Shown: positions 1 to 7,385, counted from the stretch's first letter. The stretch: DNA of 64,000 nucleotides from Proteus vulgaris (GCF_033708015.1 NZ_CP137920.1:1488001-1552000); one strand, 5' to 3'. Notes: generated by a model not told the origin, from the sequence alone. A program made the numbers and translations.

Positions 1-485
1 AGTTAATGAAGTTAGGGTTTAACTTCTACGGTGCATACGGCACAGCTAATGACCGATTCATTTTTGTTTATCCTGGTTCAATCTCTGGCAAGTTCAAATT
101 CATGGATAGCTACGTTAACCAAGTATTCTTCAATAGCCAGTTACAACTAGCACTCATGACCATGTTAGTGAGCAACAAGAGCGTTCCATACAATGATGCT
201 GGCCGAGCCATGCACCGCGCAGCAGTAACCGATCCTGCCAATCAAATGCTTAACTTTGGTGGCATTCAGCCGGGTGTTGAATTATCCGAACAACAGAAAA
301 AGCAGATTAACTACGAGGCTGGTTTTGATGCGGTATCGCAACTGAAAACCGCCGGTTGGTGTATTCGCGTTGGTGAAACCCCAGCTCAAACCCGAGGATT
401 GCGTAAATCCATGCCATTAAAACTCTGGTACGCAGATGGCGGTAGTGTCCAGCAAGTTAATTTACCGTCAATTAACGTTCAATAG
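1..485 (+). CDS. Contractile-tail sheath-like protein (DUF3383 family), 5' truncated
   Basis: The frame is open to the left edge, so this is the C-terminal part (about 160 residues) of a longer structural protein. The visible part resembles the C-terminus of DUF3383 phage proteins, which take the tail sheath position in one lineage of contractile-tailed phages. The following tube-like gene, frameshifted chaperone and tape measure give the usual sheath-tube-chaperone-tape order, which supports the call. A GGAG sequence overlaps its stop codon and serves the next gene. The ATG at position 6 is probably internal, because such proteins are usually several hundred residues long. The family call is from memory. 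Confidence 0.7.
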   Translation, partial: LMKLGFNFYGAYGTANDRFIFVYPGSISGKFKFMDSYVNQVFFNSQLQLALMTMLVSNKSVPYNDAGRAMHRAAVTDPANQMLNFGGIQPGVELSEQQKKQINYEAGFDAVSQLKTAGWCIRVGETPAQTRGLRKSMPLKLWYADGGSVQQVNLPSINVQ

Positions 486-497
486 GAGTAATGAATT

Positions 498-944
498 ATG
501 GGTATGGGCCATAACGAAAGAACAATTACCTCGGCAAACTCAGTCATGATGATCCGCTGTAAGGGTATTTATGATGACTGGGTGCGCATTCAGGGTTTCC
601 AAGCTGACAACGCATGGGAGTTTGGTGACGCAAATATCGGCGAAACTCGCATGGGGGTGGATGGCAAACAATCCATTGGTTACACACCACACGAAACGCC
701 ATGGACACTGTATCTGGAGGCTAACAGCGCATCTATTGAAGTGATGGAAACTATCCGCAAAGACTTCAATAGCAATATGGAAGTGCGCCCGATTGAAATC
801 ATTATTGAAATGCCGTCAATCGCTAAGCGTTACACAGGTAAAGGCGGTTTAACCACCATGAAAGGTGGCCCAAGTGGTAAGAAAATGCTCGATGGCACAA
901 CTTACAATTTCAACATGGTTACAGAAGGCGCAGAGGAAATCTAA
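498..944 (+). CDS. Tail tube-like protein (DUF3277 family)
   Basis: This 148-residue protein probably forms the inner tube of a contractile tail. It resembles DUF3277 phage proteins: the N-terminus reads as a beta-rich tube protein (SVMMIRCKGIYDDWVRIQGF) and the C-terminal half has a Gly/Lys-rich stretch (YTGKGGLTTMKGGPSGKK). GGAG at 485-488 lies nine bases before the start. The stop overlaps the next start (TAATG), so translation is probably coupled to the tail chaperone. The structural role comes from gene order and family memory. Confidence 0.7.
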   Translation: MGMGHNERTITSANSVMMIRCKGIYDDWVRIQGFQADNAWEFGDANIGETRMGVDGKQSIGYTPHETPWTLYLEANSASIEVMETIRKDFNSNMEVRPIEIIIEMPSIAKRYTGKGGLTTMKGGPSGKKMLDGTTYNFNMVTEGAEEI

Positions 945-1354
945 TGTCACTAAAAACAAAAACTATCACCATCGAAAAAGGTCGTGATGAAGGTAAAACA
1001 TTCGTCATTACTGAAATGCCGATCACTAAAGCCGACAACTGGGCCATGCGTGCTTTATTTGCTATTGCTAATGGTGGTATCGATATCGAAGGCATTAACC
1101 CTAACATGGGTATGCTAGGAATGGCTCAGGTGGCGATTAAGGCACTATCTGGCATTAAGCCTGATGTTGGTATTCCGTTGCTTGATGAGCTGTTAGAGTG
1201 TGTCCAAGTGATTCCTAGTGGTGGTAATGCGCGAGCGTTGATTATCGACTCAGATATTAAAGATTTAAGTACGATGTTCACACTCCGCAAAGAAGCGCTA
1301 GCCATTCATATTGATTTTTTAACTCAAGGCGGTGGGTCAGACTTGAAAAGTTAA
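944..1354 (+). CDS. Tail assembly chaperone, zero-frame product (gpG analogue)
   Basis: This 136-residue soluble protein sits between the tube and tape measure genes, where tailed phages encode the assembly chaperone that coats the tape measure. It matches no family I can name. The assignment rests on position and on a TTTTTTA slippery heptamer at 1315-1321, in phase with the reading frame and followed by an overlapping -1 frame open to 1560. This is the arrangement of lambda G/GT and many other tailed phages. Its start overlaps the stop of the tube gene. Confidence 0.75.
   Translation: MSLKTKTITIEKGRDEGKTFVITEMPITKADNWAMRALFAIANGGIDIEGINPNMGMLGMAQVAIKALSGIKPDVGIPLLDELLECVQVIPSGGNARALIIDSDIKDLSTMFTLRKEALAIHIDFLTQGGGSDLKS
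1315..1321 (+). promoter_or_regulatory. Programmed -1 ribosomal frameshift site (TTTTTTA)
   Basis: The zero frame reads gaT TTT TTA, an X XXY YYZ heptamer. The -1 frame has a TGA at 1312-1314 just upstream, and the zero frame stops at 1352-1354, so a shift must occur between 1315 and 1351; the heptamer lies at the start of that window. Shifting gives codons from 1321 to a stop at 1558-1560. I did not find an obvious downstream pseudoknot by eye. Confidence 0.8.
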
Positions 1355-1560
1355 AAGCTGGTCTACCGCTAAAGGATGGCGTACTCGCTGAAACAGCTAA
1401 TGTATCTAGTGTGGTGTCTCAGGTAATTACATCCGGTCACGCCACACTGCATGAACTATCGACGGTATACAGTCTTGAGGACTGCATGAATTTGATAGAG
1501 ATACATCAGGTCAGCGAGTACAACAAACAATTAATGAAAGAACTCAGTGAGTCTGAGTAA
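1321..1560 (+). CDS. Tail assembly chaperone -1 frame extension (gpT analogue)
   Basis: This 79-codon frame has no good start of its own and is read only after a -1 shift at 1315-1321, giving a fusion of about 205 residues (126 from zero frame plus 79). It begins NSRRWVRLEKLKAGLPLKDG and ends KQLMKELSESE, a mostly helical, charged sequence typical of the T domain that contacts the tape measure. It ends 47 bases before the tape measure start. In lambda and many relatives the ratio of short to fused chaperone is fixed by such slippage; here that is inferred. Confidence 0.7.
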   Translation, partial: NSRRWVRLEKLKAGLPLKDGVLAETANVSSVVSQVITSGHATLHELSTVYSLEDCMNLIEIHQVSEYNKQLMKELSESE

Positions 1561-1562
1561 GT

Positions 1563-1582
1563 GCCACAAATGTGGCTTTTTT
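1563..1582 (+). terminator. Terminator-like hairpin between tail chaperone and tape measure
   Basis: GCCACA and TGTGGC form a perfect six-base stem with a two-base loop at 1563-1576 (or five pairs with loop AAAT), followed at once by six T. It has the form of a weak intrinsic terminator inside what should be a continuous late operon, so it may lower tape measure transcription relative to tube and sheath. Confidence 0.45.
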
Positions 1583-1607
1583 ATTGCCTGAAATTTGAGG
1601 TAACACT

Positions 1608-3998
1608 ATGGCTACAGTTGTGGAATCACTGATTGTCTCACTGAAATTAGACAACACTGAGTTCGGACGTGCAGTAAAACAAGCAATTGAAGATAACGAA
1701 CAATTATCTGATGCGGTTAATGGTGTTGGTGATGCGTCAAAAGATGCAGGTATTAATATCAACATCTACACGCAGGAAACAAAGAAATCCAACGACGAAA
1801 CAGATAAAGCCAAAAAGAAAAATAAGGATTTAGAGAAAACAATAAATGGAGTTGTAAAGGCTTTATCTGGCTTATTTACCACAATATTTGTTTCAACCGG
1901 TTTACAAAAACTGATTGATGAAACCAGCAAAACCAATGATCAACTCTATTTCTTAAGTAAAAACTTAGGTATGAATGCAACCGACATTAAACGGTGGCAG
2001 AACATGGCAGAGATGACAGGCGGTAGTGCTGATGGAATGGCAGCGAGTTTATCGGGCTTGAGTCAATCCCTGTGGAACTTAGTCACCACGGGTGATGCCT
2101 CTATCCTGCCTTGGTTTAATGCGCTCAATGTTGATGTGGTTAACTCTGGCGGTCAAATTAGAGACCTTAATGATATCTTGCTCGATGTGTCTGATAGCCT
2201 ATCGAAAATGTCACGACCTCAGGCATATAACATTGCCAAAAATATGGGGTTCGATGACGGCACAATAAATCTGTTGCTTGAAGGTCGTCAAGCTATGCAA
2301 CAGATGCTAGAAACTCAAAAGCATATCGTTATCTCCAGCGAAGAAGAATTAAAGCTCAGTCGTCAACTTAACCAGCAAAACGCATTAGTCAGCAAGCAGT
2401 GGGAAGGTTTAAAAACACTCATTGCGAACTACTTAATGCCTTACTTCCTCCGCTTCTCTGAGAAGGTCTCAGGTTGGCTTGATTACCTCAATAAAAATAG
2501 AGAGGTAGCCAAAGACCTGTTTAAGGGAATGGCGGTTGTTCTTACAGTATTTCTGATCCCTGCACTAATAAAGGGTGCAATCGCAATGGCTGGCATGTTC
2601 GCCCCTTTACTTACCGGAACGGGGTTAGTGATTGCATTGGGCGCGGCATTAATACTGTTATATAGGGATTATAAAAGATGGAAAGAAGGAAAGGACTCTT
2701 ACTTTGATTGGTCTGAATGGTCTAAAACAATCGAGACAGTCCTTGGTTGGTTAGATGGTTTATCTGAGTGGTTTAAGAATACATCAATAGGTAAATGGTT
2801 TACCGATCAGGACGGTAGGGTTAATGGATGGAAACTTGCATTAGGTGGATTACTTGCGTTCTTCACTGGTAAGTTTGCACTTGGGTTTGGTAAAACAATA
2901 TTATCAATTGGCAGTGCATTTGCTGGACTCATGGGGTGGCCGATGTTGATTCTGGGAGCAATTGCAGGAAGCTTGCTCTGGTTTAAAAACTACGTTGATA
3001 ACTTAGATCTCGGCTCACTCGCTCCTGAAATAGCAAATGTCACTATGACGGGAGTTAAAACGGCAGATGCTTTATCTCACGTTTCAAAAGACAAAAGTAA
3101 TGCCGAAAATGCGAACATTATTTTAAGTTCGTTAGACTGGTTGATACCGGGTGGAAAGGCTATTGGTCATATTACTGAAGAAGTGGATAACAAAGGTTTC
3201 AAGAATGCAGTTGGTTCAATGGTTAGTGGGCTTGGTGGTTTCGCCAAAAGAGTGCTAACGCCTGCGGTTATCCCAACTAGTGTTGAGGTTTCAGGGCAAA
3301 ATAAAAGAGTTTATAAGTCAGCATCCTCAGATCAAGTAAAGGAGGGAGGCTCTAGATCTTGGAGAAATAACAACCCGGGAAATATTGAGTACGGAGATTT
3401 TGCAAAAAAATTTGGAGCGATCGGTACAGATGGTCGTTTTGCAATATTTCCTGATGAGGAGACCGGAAGAAAAGCTAAAGAATATTTGATTTTTGAAAGT
3501 AATGGTGGCAGAAAATTAGCGAATAGTGGTGATTATGGTGCAGGTCTGGGCTATAAGGATAAAACCCTATCCCAAGCAATTACTGCATACGCCCCACCTG
3601 ATGAAAAAGGGAATATAACAGGTGATTATATAAAAAGAGTACTGTCATCTGTTGGTGTTGAAAAAAGAATGGGTGATTATACCAATAGCGAGAGATTGGT
3701 AATTCTAGAAGCCATGAAAAAAGTAGAAGGATGGAGAGAGGGTAGTCAGCAATTAATAAATAAATTAGATAGTAAGATTTCCAGACCTTTAGTTAAAGGA
3801 GGAATTAGCGATCCACAAAACTTTTTATCCCAAACTCAAAAACTAAGCAGCAACCCAACTACTGTTAATAATAAGACTGATGTAAATATTGGCGACATTA
3901 ATATCACAAGCACCGCTCCTACAATAAAAGGAACTATTGATGACGGAAGGAGAGCTGCGAGAGAATCACTATCACAAATAATGCCTGCAATGAGCTAA
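1608..3998 (+). CDS. Tail tape measure protein with C-terminal lysozyme-like region
   Basis: This 796-residue protein sets tail length and probably enters the cell envelope on infection. The N-terminal third is charged and helical, with a Lys-rich stretch near residues 60-85. Hydrophobic segments lie around residues 300-350 and 400-465 (ALGGLLAFFTG, MLILGAIAGSLLW). At about 580-710 a segment starting SRSWRNNNPGNIEYGDF resembles the NNPGNI-type muramidase-like domain found in phage structural proteins. A GAGG sequence precedes the ATG. At 796 residues it is a medium-length tape measure, implying a tail of roughly 100 nm if the usual 1.5 angstrom per residue rule holds. Confidence 0.8.
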   Translation: MATVVESLIVSLKLDNTEFGRAVKQAIEDNEQLSDAVNGVGDASKDAGININIYTQETKKSNDETDKAKKKNKDLEKTINGVVKALSGLFTTIFVSTGLQKLIDETSKTNDQLYFLSKNLGMNATDIKRWQNMAEMTGGSADGMAASLSGLSQSLWNLVTTGDASILPWFNALNVDVVNSGGQIRDLNDILLDVSDSLSKMSRPQAYNIAKNMGFDDGTINLLLEGRQAMQQMLETQKHIVISSEEELKLSRQLNQQNALVSKQWEGLKTLIANYLMPYFLRFSEKVSGWLDYLNKNREVAKDLFKGMAVVLTVFLIPALIKGAIAMAGMFAPLLTGTGLVIALGAALILLYRDYKRWKEGKDSYFDWSEWSKTIETVLGWLDGLSEWFKNTSIGKWFTDQDGRVNGWKLALGGLLAFFTGKFALGFGKTILSIGSAFAGLMGWPMLILGAIAGSLLWFKNYVDNLDLGSLAPEIANVTMTGVKTADALSHVSKDKSNAENANIILSSLDWLIPGGKAIGHITEEVDNKGFKNAVGSMVSGLGGFAKRVLTPAVIPTSVEVSGQNKRVYKSASSDQVKEGGSRSWRNNNPGNIEYGDFAKKFGAIGTDGRFAIFPDEETGRKAKEYLIFESNGGRKLANSGDYGAGLGYKDKTLSQAITAYAPPDEKGNITGDYIKRVLSSVGVEKRMGDYTNSERLVILEAMKKVEGWREGSQQLINKLDSKISRPLVKGGISDPQNFLSQTQKLSSNPTTVNNKTDVNIGDINITSTAPTIKGTIDDGRRAARESLSQIMPAMS

Positions 3999-4062
3999 CT
4001 TGCTTCAAATTGCACCAACCCAGTGGCACAATTACTTAAATGTTATTTAATAAGGATGAGAA

Positions 4063-4527
4063 ATGCTAAAGACAATAGTCATTGGGTTGTTGTTATTGCC
4101 ATGTGTTGTATTGGGGAGCGATAATTCGACATTGGTAAGTAAAGGAAATGATGGTCATAATCTACTTATCGATGGTAATTATGAATGTTTTTATAACAAT
4201 TTTGAAAAAGCAAATCAGGGTAATAATAAATTATCTGGTGCTGAGTTGTATATTGAAAAAATGGAGAATGACACCGTTCTGTTTATAGCCTCTCTACCGG
4301 GTGATATATCATTTAATCCCCCAGTAGCGGAAAGAAACAAGCAAAAGAAAGACTCAATTTCTTATTACACTGAAGATGATAACGGAAGTGGTTTTGTTGT
4401 TGGGTATATTGAAGATATAGGATTGGTGTCTGCAATTAATATAGACTCAGGTTCGGTGAAGGCTAATATACTTATATATGATTGTAAAATAATAAGAAAT
4501 TTAGAGAACCCAGTTAGCACAAAATAA
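4063..4527 (+). CDS. Secreted protein of unknown function, prophage accessory gene
   Basis: I do not recognise this 154-residue protein. It has a signal peptide (MLKTIVIGLLLLPCVVLGSD; cleavage probably after LGS). The mature part is acidic and polar with two cysteines (YECFYNN and YDCKIIR) that could form a disulfide. It lies between the tape measure and a regulatory cassette, is followed by a second exported protein, and is lower in GC than the tail genes. That setting fits a lysogenic-conversion (moron) gene, but its function cannot be read from sequence. Confidence 0.7.
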   Translation: MLKTIVIGLLLLPCVVLGSDNSTLVSKGNDGHNLLIDGNYECFYNNFEKANQGNNKLSGAELYIEKMENDTVLFIASLPGDISFNPPVAERNKQKKDSISYYTEDDNGSGFVVGYIEDIGLVSAINIDSGSVKANILIYDCKIIRNLENPVSTK

Positions 4528-4565
4528 CATTCAAAAAGTTAATATGAATATCAGTGAGAATAATC

Positions 4566-5108
4566 ATGGTTAAAAAATTATTTATTATTGCTGTCACATT
4601 TTCTTTGTCATCATGCGCTATTTGGGAAGGTCCTAAATTTAGTAAGCCTGTTAAGCAAGATGTGGATTATGAAGCATACGTAGTAAGAAATGGTAATTAT
4701 CTCTGTATTTATGATGTTGTGGATAATTACAATAGATCATTATTGATAAATAGCGCCAGATTAAGAAAAGCTCCGCTAGCAGCATTAGACATTAAAAGAG
4801 TGGATGATTACAAGGCTACTGCTGTTTTAGTGTTGGATGATGGTCGAATGTATAAGGGAGGAAACCTTAAACTACAAAGGCCAGAAGAAAATTCTACAAG
4901 CTACGAACAAAGACCGTCTCCACAAAATATAACTAAGTCTTTTTACACATTTGGATTTACTTATCATACTGATAAAAATAAAAGCCTAAAGGGAGTGGTG
5001 GCTTATCATACGGATCTATCAACTGAACTAACAGTCGTTGCAAAGTGCTTTAGTGATGAAAAAGTTAAAAGCATGATGAGTAAGCCAGGATATGGATTTT
5101 ACCAATAA
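4566..5108 (+). CDS. Lipoprotein of unknown function, prophage accessory gene
   Basis: The 180-residue product has a lipoprotein signal (MVKKLFIIAVTFSLSSCAIW; lipobox LSSC). The residue after Cys is Ala, so it is predicted to go to the outer membrane. I chose the ATG at 4566 rather than the in-frame ATG at 4554 because the signal peptide then starts normally; no strong ribosome site is seen for either. It follows another exported protein by 38 bases and is closed by a terminator at 5135, making a two-gene secreted cassette. No family recognised. A role in surface exclusion or host fitness is speculation. Confidence 0.65.
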   Translation: MVKKLFIIAVTFSLSSCAIWEGPKFSKPVKQDVDYEAYVVRNGNYLCIYDVVDNYNRSLLINSARLRKAPLAALDIKRVDDYKATAVLVLDDGRMYKGGNLKLQRPEENSTSYEQRPSPQNITKSFYTFGFTYHTDKNKSLKGVVAYHTDLSTELTVVAKCFSDEKVKSMMSKPGYGFYQ

Positions 5109-5134
5109 ACCCTCCTCAACCACAAAGACTAAAC

Positions 5135-5157
5135 AAGGGCATCCGTGCCCTTTTATT
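5135..5157. terminator. Intrinsic terminator between convergent genes
   Basis: AAGGGCA (5135-5141) and TGCCCTT (5146-5152) form a perfect seven-base stem with a TCCG loop, followed by a T-rich tract on the plus strand. It lies between the lipoprotein gene and the convergent Arc-like gene and may serve both. Confidence 0.8.
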
Positions 5158-5607
5158 TTATTTTGTGTGGGATGGTTCTTTAGGTATCTCAACCATAAAT
5201 CCATCGACACTCCAAGTTTCATCCCAAACATAATACCCAAGTTCTTTTAGCTTGCTAAAAGTTGTATCAAATAAACTTTCAAACACATCTTCATCAATAT
5301 CTTCAAGCTCTAAATCATTAAGGTCTATATAGAATTTTTCATGCCCTAATCTTATTTTTTTATTAATTTCATCAAATGTTCTTTTGAATATGATGTTTTT
5401 TATTTCTTCTTTGGCGTTATTGGCAATTTTTATAGCATCTTTCGCTGAAATTAAATCATCTTCATTAATCTCACCAAGAAAGCTAGAGTCCAGCCTTTGA
5501 ACTATTTCGGCATTCATTGAACGCCCATTTTCTTTTGCGGTTACTTCTATTTTTTCTTTTAATTCAATTGGTAACCTAATTCTTAATTGCGGGTCTTCTC
5601 TGCTCAT
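5158..5607 (-). CDS. Arc/Mnt-family (ribbon-helix-helix) repressor with acidic C-terminal extension
   Basis: This 149-residue protein begins MSREDPQLRIRLPIELKEK and continues with NGRSMNAEIVQRLDSSF. That is the strand-helix-helix of Arc/Mnt repressors, with the NxRSxNAEI signature of helix B. The remaining 95 residues are helical and acidic and have no counterpart in Arc. I chose the ATG at 5607 over the GTG at 5622 because family members start MSRxDPQ. It is transcribed divergently from a second small Arc-like gene at 5736, with three palindromes between them. By analogy with P22 immI it should control the antirepressor genes at 5953-7380. Confidence 0.8.
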   Translation of the reverse strand: MSREDPQLRIRLPIELKEKIEVTAKENGRSMNAEIVQRLDSSFLGEINEDDLISAKDAIKIANNAKEEIKNIIFKRTFDEINKKIRLGHEKFYIDLNDLELEDIDEDVFESLFDTTFSKLKELGYYVWDETWSVDGFMVEIPKEPSHTK

Positions 5608-5643
5608 AGAAACACCAATCACTCGTAATGAAAATAATTACAA

Positions 5644-5691
5644 ATTATGCCCCACTGTGGGGTTGACTTCAATGACGCACGGTGTGACAAT
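5644..5691. promoter_or_regulatory. Divergent overlapping promoters of the Arc-like control locus
   Basis: The rightward promoter has TTGACT at 5663-5668 and GACAAT at 5686-5691 with a 17-base spacer, firing toward the 58-residue Arc-like gene. The leftward promoter, read on the minus strand, has TTGAAG at 5672-5667 and CATAAT at 5649-5644, also with 17 bases between, firing toward the 149-residue repressor. The two -35 elements overlap, so the promoters should exclude each other. Confidence 0.55.
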
Positions 5692-5713
5692 GATTTTGCC
5701 CCACATTGAGGCA
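5648..5713. promoter_or_regulatory. Three spaced operator palindromes for Arc/Mnt-type repressors
   Basis: O1 is CCCCACTGTGGGG, perfect, centred at 5656. O2 is TGACGCACGGTGTGACA, imperfect, centred at 5681. O3 is TGCCCCACATTGAGGCA, nearly perfect, centred at 5705. Centres are 25 and 24 bases apart. All share a CAC/GTG core like that of the Mnt operator of P22. O1 lies in the spacer of the leftward promoter, O2 in the spacer of the rightward promoter, and O3 at the rightward start point. Confidence 0.6.
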
Positions 5714-5735
5714 TTGAAAAATTAAGGATGAAATA

Positions 5736-5912
5736 ATGCAAAAAGCAAAAGATATGTATCAGAAGAAAATTAGATTTCCAGAGGATGTATGCAAAGCGAT
5801 TCAAGCTAATGGGAATTTGGAGTGTAGAAAATTTAATACTGAGATTATTTATCAACTAAGAAAAGCTTACGGATTGATAGAAAGTAAAAGCCCCAGTTGC
5901 GCTAACAACTGA
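5736..5912 (+). CDS. Small Arc-like repressor (58 residues)
   Basis: This short gene begins MQKAKDMYQKKIRFPEDVCK and continues LECRKFNTEIIYQLRKAYGL. The pattern of a short beta strand (KKIRFP) and two helices ending in a TEIIYQL segment matches P22 Arc (FNLRWPREV, SVNSEIYQRV), which has 53 residues. AAGGA at 5724-5728 lies seven bases before the ATG. It is the first gene of a rightward operon with the two antirepressor genes, and its stop lies inside a hairpin at 5890-5915. It probably represses its own operon, as Arc does. A fold check would settle it. Confidence 0.65.
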   Translation: MQKAKDMYQKKIRFPEDVCKAIQANGNLECRKFNTEIIYQLRKAYGLIESKSPSCANN

Positions 5913-5915
5913 GGC
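5890..5915 (+). other. Intercistronic hairpin after the small Arc-like gene
   Basis: GCCCCAGTTG and CAACTGAGGC pair over ten positions with one mismatch and a six-base loop that overlaps the gene end. There is no T run, so it is more likely an RNA-stability or processing element than a terminator. Confidence 0.45.
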
Positions 5916-5952
5916 CAGTTGCCAAATAAACCCATCGAAAGGAATAAATGAC

Positions 5953-6522
5953 ATGAACATTGTAGCGAAAACAGATTTAACTTTCCAGAACATTACATTT
6001 GAGCCGATTTATCAAGATGGTCAGTTGTGGTTCACATCGACTGAATTGGCTAAGGCTTTAGGTTATAGCAGAACCGATAACGTTAACCGTGTTTACGCTC
6101 GTAATTCAGATGAATTTACGGACTCAATGACAACCACCGTCAAAATGACGTTGGTTAGGAAAACTGGTGAAGTTGATGTAATGGTTAGAGTTTTTTCTTT
6201 ACGTGGCGCTCACCTGATCGCAATGTTTGCATCTACTCCAGTGGCTAAAGAATTTCGCAAATGGGTACTGGATATTCTGGATAGAGAAGTAGCTGACAAG
6301 AAAGATTTACCAGTAGAAAAAGATAGTTCGGTTAGTGCAAATGGATTGTTAGCAAGATTAAGTCTGATTTGTACAACGTGGGATGAAGCTAAAAAGGATA
6401 TAGAAAACTTCGATCCGAAAATGGCGAAACATCTCAATTCAACAATGAGTATGTTCTTAATGTACTCACAACACATGAAAGGAATAGTTAAGACAAAACA
6501 AGTTAGGAGATTAACGCATTGA
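5953..6522 (+). CDS. BRO-N domain antirepressor
   Basis: The 189-residue protein has a BRO-N (Bro/Ant) DNA-binding-like domain over about residues 14-115: FEPIYQDGQLWFTSTELAKA followed by LGYSR, then VFSLRGAHLIAMFASTPVAK followed by EFRKWV. These are standard family signatures. The C-terminal 70 residues form a separate helical part without a recognised domain. In temperate phages such proteins bind or titrate a repressor and favour lytic growth. It follows the Arc-like gene and precedes a second antirepressor, the order of a P22 immI-type switch. Arc-family control of these genes is inferred from context. Confidence 0.85.
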   Translation: MNIVAKTDLTFQNITFEPIYQDGQLWFTSTELAKALGYSRTDNVNRVYARNSDEFTDSMTTTVKMTLVRKTGEVDVMVRVFSLRGAHLIAMFASTPVAKEFRKWVLDILDREVADKKDLPVEKDSSVSANGLLARLSLICTTWDEAKKDIENFDPKMAKHLNSTMSMFLMYSQHMKGIVKTKQVRRLTH

Positions 6523-6541
6523 TGGGCACTAAAAACAGAAA

Positions 6542-6566
6542 AGCCAACAGGGGCAAACTGCTGGCT
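6542..6566 (+). other. Intercistronic hairpin between the two antirepressor genes
   Basis: AGCCAACAG and CTGCTGGCT pair over nine positions with one mismatch and a seven-base loop. It lies 30 bases before the next start and has no T run. A similar hairpin lies after the previous gene and another after the next one. Confidence 0.4.
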
Positions 6567-6597
6567 AATCCCAAACAAAACCAAGAAGGAATGTTTC

Positions 6598-7380
6598 ATG
6601 AGTCAAATTACAGTAGCAAACAATAACTCAGTTGTCACGCAAAACCGTTTTACAGTTCCAGAAGTCTATTACCGCAACCAGAAGGTTATCACTACTGAAT
6701 CACTGGCTATTGGTTATGGTGCAACTGATAAGAAGATTACAAATAACTTTAGTCGAAATAAAGACAGATTTGTTGAAGGTAAGCATTACTTCGAAATTAA
6801 AGGTGAAGAGTTACAAGAACTTAAAAGGCTCCCCTCTTTAAGAGGTGTGGTTAATAAATATGCAAGTCAGCAAATTTTCTGGACTGAGCGTGGGGCATCT
6901 CGCCACGCTAAAATATTAGAAACTGATCAAGCGTGGGATTTCTTTGAGTTACTCGAAGATACCTATTTTGGATCACGCAAAAATAATACCCTTCCTAGTA
7001 ATTACATTGAAGCTCTGGAAAATTTACTAAAAGCGGAAAAAGAGAAAGCGGTAATTGCAGCAGAGCGTGACCATGCAATAGAAACCAAAGCATGGATTGG
7101 CAAAAAACGTGAAGCAACTTCAATGGCTACGGCATCTAAAGCTGTTCGTGAAAAGAATCGCCTTGCTGAAAAGCTAGGTGAAAGTAAAAAACATGCAACA
7201 GTATTAGCAGTAGAAAAGAAACTAAACAAAAAATTCAAATGGCAACCATTGAAGAAATGGTGCAAAGAGAATGATGTAGAAATATCTACTGTTCATGATG
7301 ATCGATACGGAACAGCTAACTCATATCCATCAGGCGCATGGAAGTCTGCTTATGATGTGGATTTAGCTAAATTGTTCTAA
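6598..7380 (+). CDS. ORF6N-domain antirepressor with C-terminal DNA-binding-like region
   Basis: The 260-residue product has an ORF6N-type N-terminus (about residues 20-125: VYYRNQKVITTESLAIGYGA, then NNFSRNKDRFVEGKHYFEIK and YASQQIFWTERGASRHAKI), found in phage antirepressors. Residues 135-195 form a long charged helix, probably a coiled coil. The C-terminus (KKFKWQPLKKWCKENDVEIS) ends like other phage antirepressors with a small winged-helix-like domain. An AAGAAGGA stretch precedes the ATG. It is the last gene of the control operon. Confidence 0.8.
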   Translation: MSQITVANNNSVVTQNRFTVPEVYYRNQKVITTESLAIGYGATDKKITNNFSRNKDRFVEGKHYFEIKGEELQELKRLPSLRGVVNKYASQQIFWTERGASRHAKILETDQAWDFFELLEDTYFGSRKNNTLPSNYIEALENLLKAEKEKAVIAAERDHAIETKAWIGKKREATSMATASKAVREKNRLAEKLGESKKHATVLAVEKKLNKKFKWQPLKKWCKENDVEISTVHDDRYGTANSYPSGAWKSAYDVDLAKLF

Positions 7381-7385
7381 TCACC

